A stretch of DNA of 64,000 nucleotides, taken from assembly GCA_943789165.1 (NCBI GenBank), contig CALSTB010000005.1:465001-529000 (forward strand), in the 5' to 3' direction. Positions 27,057 to 36,179 of the stretch are shown here, one piece after another. Under the pieces are notes generated by a model. That model searched no databases. It saw only the letters and a program-made list of their open reading frames with translations, and was not told the DNA's origin. The stretch's first letter is position 1. Each line of letters starts with the position of its first letter. The stretch comes from an uncultured Bacteroidia bacterium. Its GTDB lineage: Bacteria; Bacteroidota; Bacteroidia; NS11-12g; UBA9320. The position numbers and the translations under genes are program-made.

Positions 27057-28416
27057 CTTCTCGCTCAATATCAAAGCTAACTTTTACACGTTTTACGCGA
27101 CGTTTGTCGGCGCTTTCAATTTTAAACTCGAAATTAGCATAGTTTAGTACGTCTCCGCGTTTGGGAATTTCTTGATGCATTTCCATGAGCAATCCACCTA
27201 AGGTATCGGCTTCACCTTTGGCTTCGTCAAAATAATCCGTACTCAGTTCAAATATCTTACACATATCAGTCAGCAAGGCCTTGCCTTCAAATATGTACGT
27301 TGTGTCATCCAGTTTGGAGTATACCAATTCATCTTCATCAAACTCGTCAACCAAGTCACCAAAAATTTCTTCTAAGATATCCTCCATTGTGACGATGCCT
27401 TCAGATCCGCCATATTCATCAACGACAATGGCCATGTGAATGCGTTTTTCTTGAAACTCGTCAAGTAGATCGTCAATTTTTTTATTTTCAGGAACGAAAA
27501 ATGGGTCTCGTAAAAACGACTGCCATTTCTGATTACTTTTATTGGTAAGTACTGGTAGTAAGTCTTTTATGTAAAGAATGCCAACAATTTTATCAAAGCT
27601 ATCTTCATAGACAGGTACCCTAGAATAGCCCATTTCTTTTACCAAACCAATGAGTTCTTGTTGTTCCATGTTGTAATCAACCGCAGATACATCCATACGA
27701 GGTCGCATGATTTGTTTCACACTGATGTTACCGTAATTGACCAGGCCTTTTAAGATATTTTTCTCTTCAATGTTGTCATCCACTGAAGCAATTTCAATTG
27801 CTTGATTGAGTTCTTCGAGTGACACGGCTTTTTGCGTCCTGGCAATTTTACGGTCAATGAGTTTTGTGCTTTTGGTTAAAGTCCATACAAAAGGAGTCAG
27901 AACTTTTTGCGCGTAAAAAAGAAGTGGAGCCGTAACATGGACAAGTTTTAAGTTGTTTTGGGTTGCATAGATTTTGGGGATAATCTCACCAAATAAAACC
28001 AGCATAAAGGTAATGACGCCAATTTCTAGTGTCACCACCATCCAATCTGCTAGTTGCAAACTCAGCCAAACATCACTCAGTAAATAAGTCGACAGAATAA
28101 TAATCGAAATATTAATGAAGTTATTGAGAATCAGAATCGTAGCAAGTAAATTCTGTGTTGCTGCGGCCCTGTCAGGGACATTTAAAAGTTTGAGTGCCTG
28201 TTTAGAAGAACGAGATGGATTGTCTTCAATCGTGTTTAAATCGTCTAGTGACAGACTGAAAAACGCGTTTTCAGATCCTGAAATTAAGCCGGATAAAAAG
28301 ACCAAGCCAATGACAACAATGAGTAAGCCTACTGATTGTAGGACGTTAATCGCTGGCAATACTTGTTCCAGCATAGTGGTGAATAATAACAGCTGTTGTT
28401 CCGGTTCTCCTTCCAA
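27043..28416 (-). CDS. gldE: Gliding motility-associated protein GldE (CNNM/CBS/CorC type)
   Basis: Polytopic inner-membrane protein related to CorB/CorC hemolysin-like transporters. It has an N-terminal CNNM transmembrane domain (helices within residues 20-190, with SGLISGSENAFFSLSLDDL), two CBS domains (IMRPRMDVSAVDYN and FVPENKKIDDLLDEF, with VDEYGGSEGIVTMEDILEEI) and a C-terminal CorC/HlyC transporter-associated domain (EADTLGGLLMEM). It has 457 residues. It is placed between ssb (10 bp) and gldD (overlap), the conserved flavobacterial order mutY-ssb-gldE-gldD. Confidence 0.92.
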   Translation of the reverse strand: MEGEPEQQLLLFTTMLEQVLPAINVLQSVGLLIVVIGLVFLSGLISGSENAFFSLSLDDLNTIEDNPSRSSKQALKLLNVPDRAAATQNLLATILILNNFINISIIILSTYLLSDVWLSLQLADWMVVTLEIGVITFMLVLFGEIIPKIYATQNNLKLVHVTAPLLFYAQKVLTPFVWTLTKSTKLIDRKIARTQKAVSLEELNQAIEIASVDDNIEEKNILKGLVNYGNISVKQIMRPRMDVSAVDYNMEQQELIGLVKEMGYSRVPVYEDSFDKIVGILYIKDLLPVLTNKSNQKWQSFLRDPFFVPENKKIDDLLDEFQEKRIHMAIVVDEYGGSEGIVTMEDILEEIFGDLVDEFDEDELVYSKLDDTTYIFEGKALLTDMCKIFELSTDYFDEAKGEADTLGGLLMEMHQEIPKRGDVLNYANFEFKIESADKRRVKRVKVSFDIEREDAEG

Positions 28417-28426
28417 AGTTTATTTA

Positions 28427-28873
28427 TTAAAAAGGGAGATCATCATGTTCGTCAGGTTCAGGTGCCGGAGGTTCCGAGTTCTGAACAGGCTGACGCGTTT
28501 CTTGAGTATTGTTAGGAGGTGTTGCTCCTTTATCGTCACGGTCTTCACGATTTCCTAACATTTGTAAGACATTGGCACGAATCCTAGTGGTGTATTTGTC
28601 GACACCATTCTGGTCGGTCCATTTGTCTGTTTTAATTTTTCCTTCGATATATACTTGTCGGCCTTTGGTTAAATATTTCTCAGCCACTTTAGCTAGCGAA
28701 TCCCACATTTCGATTCTGTGCCATTCGGTTTGTGTAATCTTATTTCCTTGTTTGTCGTTGTATGATTCATTGGTTGCAAGCGAAAAGTTGGCGACAGTTC
28801 TATCACCATCTAAATACTTCACTTCAGGGTCTGAGCCTAGATTACCAATTAAGATTACTTTGTTTATCGACAT
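28427..28873 (-). CDS. ssb: Single-stranded DNA-binding protein
   Basis: Coats single-stranded DNA in replication and repair. The OB fold occupies residues 1 to about 110 (VILIGNLGSDPEVKYLDGD, FSLATNESY, EWHRIEMWDSLAKVAEKYL, RQVYIEGKI). A disordered Gln/Pro/Glu linker leads to the acidic tail EHDDLPF that recruits partner proteins. It has 148 residues. The start lies 10 bp inside the end of mutY, so the two repair genes are coupled. Confidence 0.95.
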   Translation of the reverse strand: MSINKVILIGNLGSDPEVKYLDGDRTVANFSLATNESYNDKQGNKITQTEWHRIEMWDSLAKVAEKYLTKGRQVYIEGKIKTDKWTDQNGVDKYTTRIRANVLQMLGNREDRDDKGATPPNNTQETRQPVQNSEPPAPEPDEHDDLPF

Positions 28874-29943
28874 ATGTCAGTTATTACTGATGATTCCAAG
28901 AATTTATTTAACAAAACAGGTATGGCAAAATCAGTGCCTAACGCTTGTAAATCTACTTCAAAAATATCTGAATTTCTGTTAATATCGAAGCTTGTTTGCG
29001 GAACTACCCAGAAATCGGCATAAATAGTTTGGTGTGTTAATAAGTGCTTTTGTGAATTTACTGACAAAACTTCAGGATTGACCATGCCATATTGCTCCGA
29101 CAAGTGTTGAAGAATGTCAGCTTCTTGCACTGATTTTTGTGTTTCAAAAAGGGGGAATTGGTGTAGACCTTTCCAGATTCCTTTCTTAGAACGCTTCTGA
29201 ATGAATACCTTGGTTCCTTGTAGAAACACGAAGTAATTGAAATAGCGAATTTGCTTTGGCTTCTTTTTAAGCTTAGTTGGAAGTCTATCCACTTTATTTA
29301 AACGAACTGCGGCGCAGGAGTCGATAAAGATACATTGGCCGCAATTTGGTTTGTTTGGGACGCAGTGTAATGCCCCAAATTCCATTATTGCTTGGTTGTG
29401 TTTAGCAGGATTATTCTTGTCTAACAATGAATCTGCAAGTGTTTTAAAAGCCTTTTGAGCCTCAGGAGTGTTAATAGGAATATCGATATCGTACAACCTT
29501 GAAAGCACACGATATACGTTCCCATCTAAAACGGCGTGTGGGAGGTTAAAGGCAAAGGATAAGACAGCACTTGCGGTGTAATCACCTATGCCAGGAAGGC
29601 TAACTAGTTCATTGTAATTAGTTGGGAACTTGCCATGGTAATCTGAGACAATAGCTTTGGCGCAAGCAAGCATGTTTCTGCCACGTGAGTAATAGCCAAG
29701 TCCTTGCCACAACTGCAAAACTTCGTCTTCACTACTGTTGGCTAAATCATGAACAGTTGGGTATTTATTTACAAATTTTTCGTAATATGGTAAGCCTTGA
29801 ATTACCCTTGTTTGTTGGAGGATTATTTCGCTCATCCAAATACGAAAAGGGTCAGAAATGTCACGCCAAGGTAAACCGCGTTTGTGTGTGTCATACCAGT
29901 TTTGCAAGCTATTGGTAAACGAATAATTCGGGTAATTTTTCAT
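28864..29943 (-). CDS. mutY: A/G-specific adenine glycosylase
   Basis: Removes adenine mispaired with 8-oxoguanine. It has WMSEIILQQTRV (catalytic Glu region), the helix-hairpin-helix LPGIGDYTASAVLSFAF with the Asp in AVLDGNVYRV, and the iron-sulfur cluster cysteines in C-x6-C-x2-C-x5-C spacing (CVPNKPNCGQCIFIDSC). The C-terminal NUDIX-like domain that reads 8-oxoG spans roughly 225-345. It has 359 residues, normal. It is first of the minus-strand mutY-ssb-gldE-gldD series. Confidence 0.95.
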   Translation of the reverse strand: MKNYPNYSFTNSLQNWYDTHKRGLPWRDISDPFRIWMSEIILQQTRVIQGLPYYEKFVNKYPTVHDLANSSEDEVLQLWQGLGYYSRGRNMLACAKAIVSDYHGKFPTNYNELVSLPGIGDYTASAVLSFAFNLPHAVLDGNVYRVLSRLYDIDIPINTPEAQKAFKTLADSLLDKNNPAKHNQAIMEFGALHCVPNKPNCGQCIFIDSCAAVRLNKVDRLPTKLKKKPKQIRYFNYFVFLQGTKVFIQKRSKKGIWKGLHQFPLFETQKSVQEADILQHLSEQYGMVNPEVLSVNSQKHLLTHQTIYADFWVVPQTSFDINRNSDIFEVDLQALGTDFAIPVLLNKFLESSVITDICR

Positions 29944-29963
29944 GTAAAAGATTGAATACTAGC

Positions 29964-29992
29964 TTGCCGTATTAAATTATTATCTATAATTG
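29964..29992 (+). promoter_or_regulatory. Putative promoter for the HU gene
   Basis: TTG at 29964-29966 and TATAATTG at 29985-29992 lie 21 bp apart, one mismatch from TAnnTTTG. The HU ATG is 46 bp downstream of the second box. Pattern-based. Confidence 0.4.
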
Positions 29993-30037
29993 CAAGACAT
30001 TTATCTGGCAAAGATTGGATAAAAAGCACAAAAAAAA

Positions 30038-30337
30038 ATGACTAAAGCAGAAGTAATTAACGAAATCGCCGAACGAACGGGAATCGAAAGAAACGATGTT
30101 CAGGAAACGGTTGAGACCTTTTTCAAGGTCGTAAAAGGCTCCTTATCGAAGGGAGACAATGTCTATTTCAGAGGATTCGGAAGTTTTACCCTTAAGAAAA
30201 GGGCAGAAAAAGTTGCCAGAAACATTTCTAAAAACACCCAGATAACAATCCCAGAACACTTTATACCTAAGTTCAAACCTGCAAAAACATTTGTAGATCG
30301 TGTAAAGAAAAGTGAAGAAGTAAGTAAACTTCTTTAA
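30038..30337 (+). CDS. HU/IHF-family DNA-binding protein
   Basis: Histone-like DNA-bending protein. A helical dimerisation part (TKAEVINEIAERTGIERNDV) is followed by the beta-arm region FRGFGSFTLKKRAEKVARN and the C-terminal EHFIPKFKPAKTF. It has 99 residues, the usual length. HU is the nucleoid protein of Bacteroidota and may affect many genes. It is followed after 11 bp by a TPR-like membrane protein and then rng. Confidence 0.93.
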   Translation: MTKAEVINEIAERTGIERNDVQETVETFFKVVKGSLSKGDNVYFRGFGSFTLKKRAEKVARNISKNTQITIPEHFIPKFKPAKTFVDRVKKSEEVSKLL

Positions 30338-30348
30338 TAGACTCATTT

Positions 30349-30870
30349 ATGAACGGAAACAAAGTACTTGGAGTAGCCTTGGTGCTAAGCCTAGTGTTAG
30401 GGGTAGTTTTATTTTTTGGGAATAAAAAATCAAGTACAGAAGTGTATTCTACAGAAGAAAGTGTCAATGTAGAAGCGGGCTCAGAAACTGAGATAAAAGC
30501 ATTTATCGATTTAAATTTATACAAAGCATCGCCTTCCGATGCCAACCTCAACCAATTGTTGGATTATTGTGCCCAAGCAAAAAGTAAAGGATGGCTAAAC
30601 CTTGATCAACAGCTTCAATACGGTAAACTCAAAATTGAAACATCTCCAGCACCTATGGAGGGTATTTTTATTCTACGAGACATTCTAGCGGCCGATTCAA
30701 ATCACGTCGCGACGATAGAAACCCTGGGTCAAATGTCGATAAGAAGTGGTCAATTTGAGAAAGCTAAAAAAAGATATCAAAAGTTATTATCTTTGCAGCC
30801 CGAAAACGAGGCATATCAAACGCAATTAAAGGCGATTTGTGCAGAGCTTGGTGATTCGGACTGCTTGTAA
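30349..30870 (+). CDS. Membrane-anchored TPR-like protein
   Basis: Protein of 173 residues with one N-terminal membrane helix (VLGVALVLSLVLGVVLFFGN), a short acidic linker and helical repeats resembling TPRs (GILILRDILAADSNHVATIE-like at about 105-125, then SIRSGQFEKAKKRYQKLLSL). It lies between HU and the 29-residue basic protein upstream of rng, an arrangement I recall as common in Flavobacteriia. No catalytic motif is seen and the function is unknown; a scaffold role is only a guess from the fold. Confidence 0.7.
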   Translation: MNGNKVLGVALVLSLVLGVVLFFGNKKSSTEVYSTEESVNVEAGSETEIKAFIDLNLYKASPSDANLNQLLDYCAQAKSKGWLNLDQQLQYGKLKIETSPAPMEGIFILRDILAADSNHVATIETLGQMSIRSGQFEKAKKRYQKLLSLQPENEAYQTQLKAICAELGDSDCL

Positions 30871-30914
30871 CAAGCTGGTTTAAAGAGAGTTTTAAAAAAT
30901 TTAATATATACATT

Positions 30915-31004
30915 ATGCCTAGCGGTAAGAAAAGAAAGCGTCATAAGATTGCGACGCACAAAAGAAAAAAGCGACTTAGAAAAAATCGCCATAAGAAAAA
31001 ATAA
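30915..31004 (+). CDS. Very small basic protein, AURKAIP1/COX24-like (possible ribosomal protein)
   Basis: A 29-residue ORF starting MPSGKKRKRHKIATHKRKKR and ending NRHKKK, over half Lys/Arg. It resembles the short AURKAIP1/COX24-domain proteins of Bacteroidota, relatives of mitochondrial small-subunit protein mS38, and is probably a ribosome component that binds rRNA. It lies 11 bp upstream of rng (RNase G), whose substrates are rRNAs. The match is from memory of the family pattern. Confidence 0.75.
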   Translation: MPSGKKRKRHKIATHKRKKRLRKNRHKKK

Positions 31005-31014
31005 TATCTAGCCT

Positions 31015-32568
31015 GTGTCAAATGAGTTGATTATTGATTTCAGCTCTGCGGGTGAGAGAATAGCTTTACTTCAGGACAAACGACTGGTTGAATTACACGA
31101 GGAGGATTTTGCTTCTCGTTTCTCAGTTGGAGATATATATCTTGGAGTTACAAAGAAATTTAAACAAGAACTCAACGCTGCGTTTGTAGACGTTGGGTAT
31201 CATCGAGATGCTTTCCTACATTATCAGGATCTCGGGCCAAAAATTAGATCACTTGTCAAACTAACTAAAATTGCTTCTCAAGGAGGCATTAAAAATGGTG
31301 ATTTAACGAATTTTAAGATTGAACCGGATACCCTAAAAACGGGTAAAATCACGGATGTCTTACGAAAAGGGCAAAAAATTCTTGTTCAGGTTGCTAAAGA
31401 ACCTATCTCATCCAAGGGGCCCAAATTGAGTACGGAAATCTCAATTGCGGGCAAGTACTTCATACTTGTGCCGTTCATTAATTCCATTACAGTTTCAAAA
31501 AAGATTGAAAGTGTCGAAGAACGGAACCGTTTAAAAAATTTAACGCAAAGTCTTAAAGGAGCCAATTATGGCCTTATTTGTCGTACAGCGGCAGAAGGCA
31601 AAACAGTTCAAGACCTGCATCGCGATTTGATGCAACTGCAAGAAAAATGGGGCTTGGTGATATCCAACCTCAAAACGGCAAATCCAGGAGAACTAATTTT
31701 AGGCGAAGACAGCAGAAGCCATATGGTACTGCGCGATATGTTGAGCCAAGAATTTACCGCCATTGTGACAAACAATGTGAAGTTTCATGGAGAGTTAAAA
31801 CAGTTCTTAGAATCTATTTCACCTGAATTGGTGAAAGTGCTTAAGCTTTACAAAGGCAAAGAGCCAATATTCTCACAGTTTGGTATCGACAAACAAATAA
31901 AAATGTCGTTTGGCAAATCTGTAGCCATGCAAGGCGGACCGTATCTCATTATTGAGCATACTGAAGCGCTTCACGTAATTGATGTCAATAGCGGAAACCG
32001 ACAGAACAGAAATTCTGAAGTCAGTGACTATGCCTTAAACGTAAACGTTGAGTCGGCCAAAGAAATAGCCCGTCAATTGCGTCTGCGTGATATGGGTGGA
32101 ATCATTGTAATTGATTTTATCGACTTACGGAATCCAGCGCATAGGAAAACACTATTCGCGGAACTGAAAAAAGCGATGTCAAGCGATCCTGCTAAACACA
32201 CCATTTTACCAATGAGTAAGTTTGGTTTGGTACAGATTACAAGACAACGAGTTCGCCCAGAAACAAACATCACAACGGCAGAAACCTGTCCAATGTGTAA
32301 AGGAGAGGGTAAAGTGGAAGCGTCGATATTGATTACGGACGAGATTGAACATAAATTGGATCAAATCTTAAGTTTTTCAAAACCTAAGAAGATAGAATTG
32401 GTTACGCACCCGTTTGTTGAAGCCTATTTAACAAAGGGCGTTGTTGGTAAATCCTGGAAATGGTTTTTAAAACACAAGATTAAGGTGAAAGTGACCGCCG
32501 ATGCGAATTATCATTATGGTGAATATCATTTCTTTGATGGTACCAATGATGAAGAAATAGTCGTATAA
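31015..32568 (+). CDS. rng: Ribonuclease G/E family endoribonuclease
   Basis: Endonuclease that matures rRNA and initiates mRNA decay. It starts with GTG. An S1-like RNA-binding region lies at residues 35-130 (VGDIYLGVTKKF, VDVGYHRDAFLHYQDL). The catalytic domain has HVIDVNSGN and GGIIVIDFIDL with the metal-binding Asp residues, and KFGLVQITRQRVRP. The zinc-link cysteines are in CPMCKGEG. It has 517 residues, lacking the long C-terminal scaffold of RNase E, as expected for RNase G. rlmH follows after 9 bp. Confidence 0.94.
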   Translation: MSNELIIDFSSAGERIALLQDKRLVELHEEDFASRFSVGDIYLGVTKKFKQELNAAFVDVGYHRDAFLHYQDLGPKIRSLVKLTKIASQGGIKNGDLTNFKIEPDTLKTGKITDVLRKGQKILVQVAKEPISSKGPKLSTEISIAGKYFILVPFINSITVSKKIESVEERNRLKNLTQSLKGANYGLICRTAAEGKTVQDLHRDLMQLQEKWGLVISNLKTANPGELILGEDSRSHMVLRDMLSQEFTAIVTNNVKFHGELKQFLESISPELVKVLKLYKGKEPIFSQFGIDKQIKMSFGKSVAMQGGPYLIIEHTEALHVIDVNSGNRQNRNSEVSDYALNVNVESAKEIARQLRLRDMGGIIVIDFIDLRNPAHRKTLFAELKKAMSSDPAKHTILPMSKFGLVQITRQRVRPETNITTAETCPMCKGEGKVEASILITDEIEHKLDQILSFSKPKKIELVTHPFVEAYLTKGVVGKSWKWFLKHKIKVKVTADANYHYGEYHFFDGTNDEEIVV

Positions 32569-32577
32569 TCGTCAGTT

Positions 32578-33048
32578 GTGGCCATTAAAATTCTGAATAT
32601 TGGTAAGTCTAAAAACGCCTATTTAGTAAAAGGTGTTGAGGATTATTTAACGCGTTTAGGAAAATACGCGATTGTCCAATGGGTTGAATTGCCCGATGCC
32701 AGGAAAAAGCATTATAAAACAGTTGAAGAACTGAAAAAACTTGAATCTGATATAGTGTTGGCAGAAGTAAAACCAAATACTTTTTTAATTGGATTAGACG
32801 AAAAAGGAAAAAGGTTTACAAGTCGCGCTTTTGCAGAGCAAGTGAACCTTTGGACAAGTAGCAATGCGGATGTCGCATTTGTTATTGGGGGGGCATTTGG
32901 GTTTCATCACGAAGTGTATGAACGTATGAATGCGAAAATTTCCTTGTCAGACATGACACTTTCCCACCAAATGGTACGTTTGTTGTTGGTGGAACAGATA
33001 TACAGAGGATATAGCATTTTGAACGGTGAACCTTATCACAACGATTAA
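32578..33048 (+). CDS. rlmH: 23S rRNA pseudouridine(1915) N3-methyltransferase RlmH
   Basis: SPOUT-fold methyltransferase modifying helix 69 of 23S rRNA. It starts with GTG. The SAM-knot motifs are visible: LIGLDEKGKRFTSRAFAE, VIGGAFGFHHEVYERM and the C-terminal LSHQMVRLLLVEQIYRGYSI followed by NGEPYHND. It has 156 residues, normal. It lies 9 bp after rng, so two rRNA-processing genes form a unit. Confidence 0.96.
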   Translation: MAIKILNIGKSKNAYLVKGVEDYLTRLGKYAIVQWVELPDARKKHYKTVEELKKLESDIVLAEVKPNTFLIGLDEKGKRFTSRAFAEQVNLWTSSNADVAFVIGGAFGFHHEVYERMNAKISLSDMTLSHQMVRLLLVEQIYRGYSILNGEPYHND

Positions 33049-33075
33049 TGTTAAAAGAGATTAGATTAGATAAAC

Positions 33076-33105
33076 TTTGAATTTTAGCAAACTTGTATAT
33101 GTTTG
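33076..33105 (+). promoter_or_regulatory. Promoter upstream of the 77-residue protein
   Basis: TTTG at 33076-33079 and TATGTTTG at 33098-33105 (21 bp from TTG to TA) match the Bacteroidota promoter pattern exactly in the second box. They precede the next ATG by about 55 bp. Confidence 0.5.
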
Positions 33106-33160
33106 CAAGGATTTATTAAAAATTGTGTTGCAATGTTGATACATTCAACTTTGATTGGCT

Positions 33161-33394
33161 ATGGCGGATAAGAAGAAAAAACAAGGAAGACCGGCGACGA
33201 AACCGGTAGAGAAAAGAAAAGCTTACTATGTATTGGTGAAGGTTCATAATTCCATGAACAACACCAACAACAATGTATTGATAAGTCGTGATACCATTCC
33301 TGAAATTAAATTATTAATGAAGCATTCAACTCAACACGTTGAGTTTTTAGGATATTGGGACGGTAAGAAATACGAAAAAGTCAGTTTAAATTAA
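33161..33394 (+). CDS. Small conserved-type protein of unknown function
   Basis: Protein of 77 residues starting MADKKKKQGRPATKPVEKRK, a basic disordered head, followed by a compact part with AYYVLVKVHNS, NNNVLISRDTIPEIKLLMKH and VEFLGYWDGKKYEKVSLN. ATG 33161 is used; the TTG two codons before is less likely. It has its own promoter-like boxes and a terminator right behind it, so it is a one-gene unit. I do not recognise the family. The basic head may bind nucleic acid, but this is a guess. Confidence 0.65.
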   Translation: MADKKKKQGRPATKPVEKRKAYYVLVKVHNSMNNTNNNVLISRDTIPEIKLLMKHSTQHVEFLGYWDGKKYEKVSLN

Positions 33395-33420
33395 TTTGAA
33401 AACAAAGAATAAAGATAAAG

Positions 33421-33447
33421 GGCACTTTTCTTAAGTGCCTTTTTTTT
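33421..33447 (+). terminator. Intrinsic terminator
   Basis: Stem ggcactt / aagtgcc (33421-33439) followed by eight T. It ends five bases before the ATG of the MFS transporter, so it terminates the 77-residue gene immediately in front of the next coding region. Confidence 0.88.
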
Positions 33448-33451
33448 GTTT

Positions 33452-34672
33452 ATGCAATCTGAGGAAACCATACTAGACGGGCCAGAATTAAAGCAATTGT
33501 TCTTTGGGTTTACCAAGGACTTCTGGGTGCTATGCGTTGTCGTGTTTAGCTTTTTCTTTAGTTTTAATCTCATCATACCCCAACTACCTGAATTTATAAC
33601 AAGCCTAAACGGGGAACGTTACAAAGGACTTATTATTGGTGCGTTTGCACTATCTGCATTGTGCTCTCGACCGTTTAGTGGCAAACTAATAGACCATATC
33701 GGCCGCCGACCAATCATGCTAATCGGCATTTTCGTTTCGATTGTTGTTTCCTTTGGTTACCCATTGGTGAACGGCGTAACATCGTTTCTATGCTTACGAT
33801 TTTTACATGGGTTTTCTGCTGGGTTTACTCCAACAGCAACAACGGCTATGTGCAACGATGTTGTCACAGTTAAACAAAGAGGAGAGGCAATGGGTATTGT
33901 TGGTATGGCAGGCAATTTAGGTATGAGTCTCGGACCAGCACTTGGCAGCGAGGTAGGTGTGACGTACGGGAATCAAACGATGTTTTTTGTTGCAGGTTTC
34001 ATCGCCATTTTGTCAATCATCCCTGCACTAAAGATGAAAGAAAGCATTCCCAACACCACAAGGTTTCATTTCGGGATGCTCAAACTCAAACTAAATGAAA
34101 TCATTGAACCTAAAGTAGTATTGCAGGGAACGATTATGACGCTCGGTGTTATTACGTTCGGAGCTTTATTAACATTGGTCCCAGATTACTGTAAACAGTT
34201 CGGGTTAATCAAGAATGGCTACTTCTTCACCATCGTTACAGTCACTTCTTTAACTGTGAGGGTACTTAGTGGTAGAATGAGTGATAAGTTTGGTCGCGAA
34301 ATCGTATTAGTCATTGGACTCTTGTTTTTAATCCTTGCCAATATATTGTTACTCACCGCACAAGACATTACAACCATATTTATTGCCGCTGGCGTTTTTG
34401 GTATTTCTACTGGTATAAATTCACCAACTTTATTTGCTTGGACTATCGATAACGGTAATCAACTATTCATTGGACGTGGAATATCCACATTATTCATCTT
34501 TCTCGAGATTGGCATCATTATCGGAGCGATCATTCCAGCCGAGATTTATGCAAACAATAATGCGAATTTCCCAAAGGTGTTTATGTTTACGTTGGCATTT
34601 GCAATCATTGCGTTTCTATTGACCTTCAGGGCCTATTTAAAAGCCCGTAAAAAGGTGATAGAATCATTCTAA
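33452..34672 (+). CDS. Major facilitator superfamily transporter
   Basis: Twelve-helix secondary transporter. The MFS signature between helices 2 and 3 reads GKLIDHIGRRPIML, and the corresponding loop in the second half reads GRMSDKFGREIVL. Helix 5 carries GNLGMSLGPALG, typical of drug:H+ antiporter-like subfamilies. It has 406 residues from ATG 33452. A terminator ends just upstream, so a promoter within or across the terminator must drive it. The substrate cannot be predicted; an efflux role is possible. Confidence 0.88.
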   Translation: MQSEETILDGPELKQLFFGFTKDFWVLCVVVFSFFFSFNLIIPQLPEFITSLNGERYKGLIIGAFALSALCSRPFSGKLIDHIGRRPIMLIGIFVSIVVSFGYPLVNGVTSFLCLRFLHGFSAGFTPTATTAMCNDVVTVKQRGEAMGIVGMAGNLGMSLGPALGSEVGVTYGNQTMFFVAGFIAILSIIPALKMKESIPNTTRFHFGMLKLKLNEIIEPKVVLQGTIMTLGVITFGALLTLVPDYCKQFGLIKNGYFFTIVTVTSLTVRVLSGRMSDKFGREIVLVIGLLFLILANILLLTAQDITTIFIAAGVFGISTGINSPTLFAWTIDNGNQLFIGRGISTLFIFLEIGIIIGAIIPAEIYANNNANFPKVFMFTLAFAIIAFLLTFRAYLKARKKVIESF

Positions 34673-34819
34673 ATAGCCATCATTAAAGGCTACCTTATTC
34701 AACACGCGGTAATGGTAAGGGTAACGCGGAATTAATTGTGATTAAAAAATGGTTTAAGGATTATTATCCTACAATCAAAACACTAATTTTGCACCCGTTT
34801 ACAATACGCATTTATTGCA

Positions 34820-36163
34820 ATGAGTAAAGTTATAAAAATTAAAAAAGGCAAAGACATTCAACTAGTAGGAGTGGCACAAAAAACCACATCCGCTAGAACA
34901 GTTTCAAGCTCATTTGCCATCAAACCCACAGATTTTAAAAACCTAGTTCCTAAGATGGTCGTAAAGGCTGGAGAGGAAGTTAAGGCAGGAGACGTTTTGT
35001 TTCATGACAAAACAAATCCAGACGTAAAATTTACTGCTCCAGTGAGTGGTGAAGTTGCGGAAGTTGTTAGAGGTGAGAGAAGAGCCATTCAAGAAGTAAG
35101 AATTCTAGCCGATTCTGACATCAAGTACAAAAGCTTCGAAGTGCCAAGTGCACTCAATGCTGAGAATGTGAAAGCGTTATTGCTTGATTCTGGGCTTTGG
35201 GCGTTTATGGTTCAACGGCCTTTTGGCAGTATTGCCGATCCATCAGTTGCTCCTAAGGCAATTCATGTGTCGTGCTTTGATTCAGCACCATTAGGTGTCG
35301 ATTACAATTACACACTTGCCAACGAAGGAGATGCTTTTGCGAAAGGTTTAGAAGCATTAAAAGCGTTAACCGAAGGAACAGTTCATTTGAATGTACATGA
35401 AAAGGCCAACAATGCCTCATTGTTTACTCACGCGAGCGGTGTTCAAATCAATAGTTTTTCTGGTAGCCATCCTTCTGGATTAGTAGGTGTACAAATACAC
35501 CACATTGATCCAATTAATAAAGGAGATGTGGTTTGGACAATCAACCCACAACACGTTGTGTTTATCGGTCGCTTGTTACAAACAGGAAAATTAAACTTGT
35601 CACAACAAGTGGCGGTTGCTGGTTCGGACGTGAAAAATCCTCAATACATAGAAACGATTGTTGGTGTAAACGTTGAAGCGATTACTACGGATAACGTAAC
35701 CAACGACAACGCGCGATACATCAGCGGAAACGTATTAACTGGTTCAAATGTTGGGTCTAAAGGATATTTAGGATACTTCGATCACATGATGTCTATCATT
35801 CCTGAAGGAAATGAATATGAATTCATGGGCTGGTTATTCCCAAGCTATCCACGACCAACCATTAGCAATTCTTTACCAATTTCTAAATTTCTAAAGAAAA
35901 GCTTTGTTGTCAATACCAACCCACATGGGGAGGAAAGAGCATTTGTGATGACTGGGGAGTACGAAAAAGTATTGCCAATGGACGTGATGCCAGTTCAATT
36001 GTTGAAATCGATTTTAGCACAAGATCTAGAAGCAATGGAAAACTTAGGCATTTACGAAGTAATTGAAGAGGACTTAGCCCTGTGTGAGTTTGTTTGCACT
36101 TCTAAAATCGATGTACAAAAGATTTTGAGTGACGGTTTAGATTTGATGGCGGAAGAAGGATAA
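34820..36163 (+). CDS. nqrA: Na+-translocating NADH:quinone reductase subunit A
   Basis: Peripheral subunit of the sodium-pumping NADH dehydrogenase, involved in quinone handling. It has the N-terminal barrel-sandwich motif VVKAGEEVKAGDVLFHDKTN and KFTAPVSGEVAEVVRGERRA, then HPSGLVGVQIHHIDPINKGD. It has 447 residues, normal. A TAATTTTG box at 34784-34791 lies 28 bp before the ATG and could be the operon promoter, but no clear TTG stands at the expected distance. First gene of nqrABCDEF. Confidence 0.95.
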   Translation: MSKVIKIKKGKDIQLVGVAQKTTSARTVSSSFAIKPTDFKNLVPKMVVKAGEEVKAGDVLFHDKTNPDVKFTAPVSGEVAEVVRGERRAIQEVRILADSDIKYKSFEVPSALNAENVKALLLDSGLWAFMVQRPFGSIADPSVAPKAIHVSCFDSAPLGVDYNYTLANEGDAFAKGLEALKALTEGTVHLNVHEKANNASLFTHASGVQINSFSGSHPSGLVGVQIHHIDPINKGDVVWTINPQHVVFIGRLLQTGKLNLSQQVAVAGSDVKNPQYIETIVGVNVEAITTDNVTNDNARYISGNVLTGSNVGSKGYLGYFDHMMSIIPEGNEYEFMGWLFPSYPRPTISNSLPISKFLKKSFVVNTNPHGEERAFVMTGEYEKVLPMDVMPVQLLKSILAQDLEAMENLGIYEVIEEDLALCEFVCTSKIDVQKILSDGLDLMAEEG

Positions 36164-36179
36164 CATAAACGCGTTAGAA

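Noticed and set aside
27043..28416. Magnesium/cobalt efflux protein CorB/CorC
   Set aside because: The domain plan is shared, but placement directly before gldD in the mutY-ssb-gldE-gldD order favours GldE.
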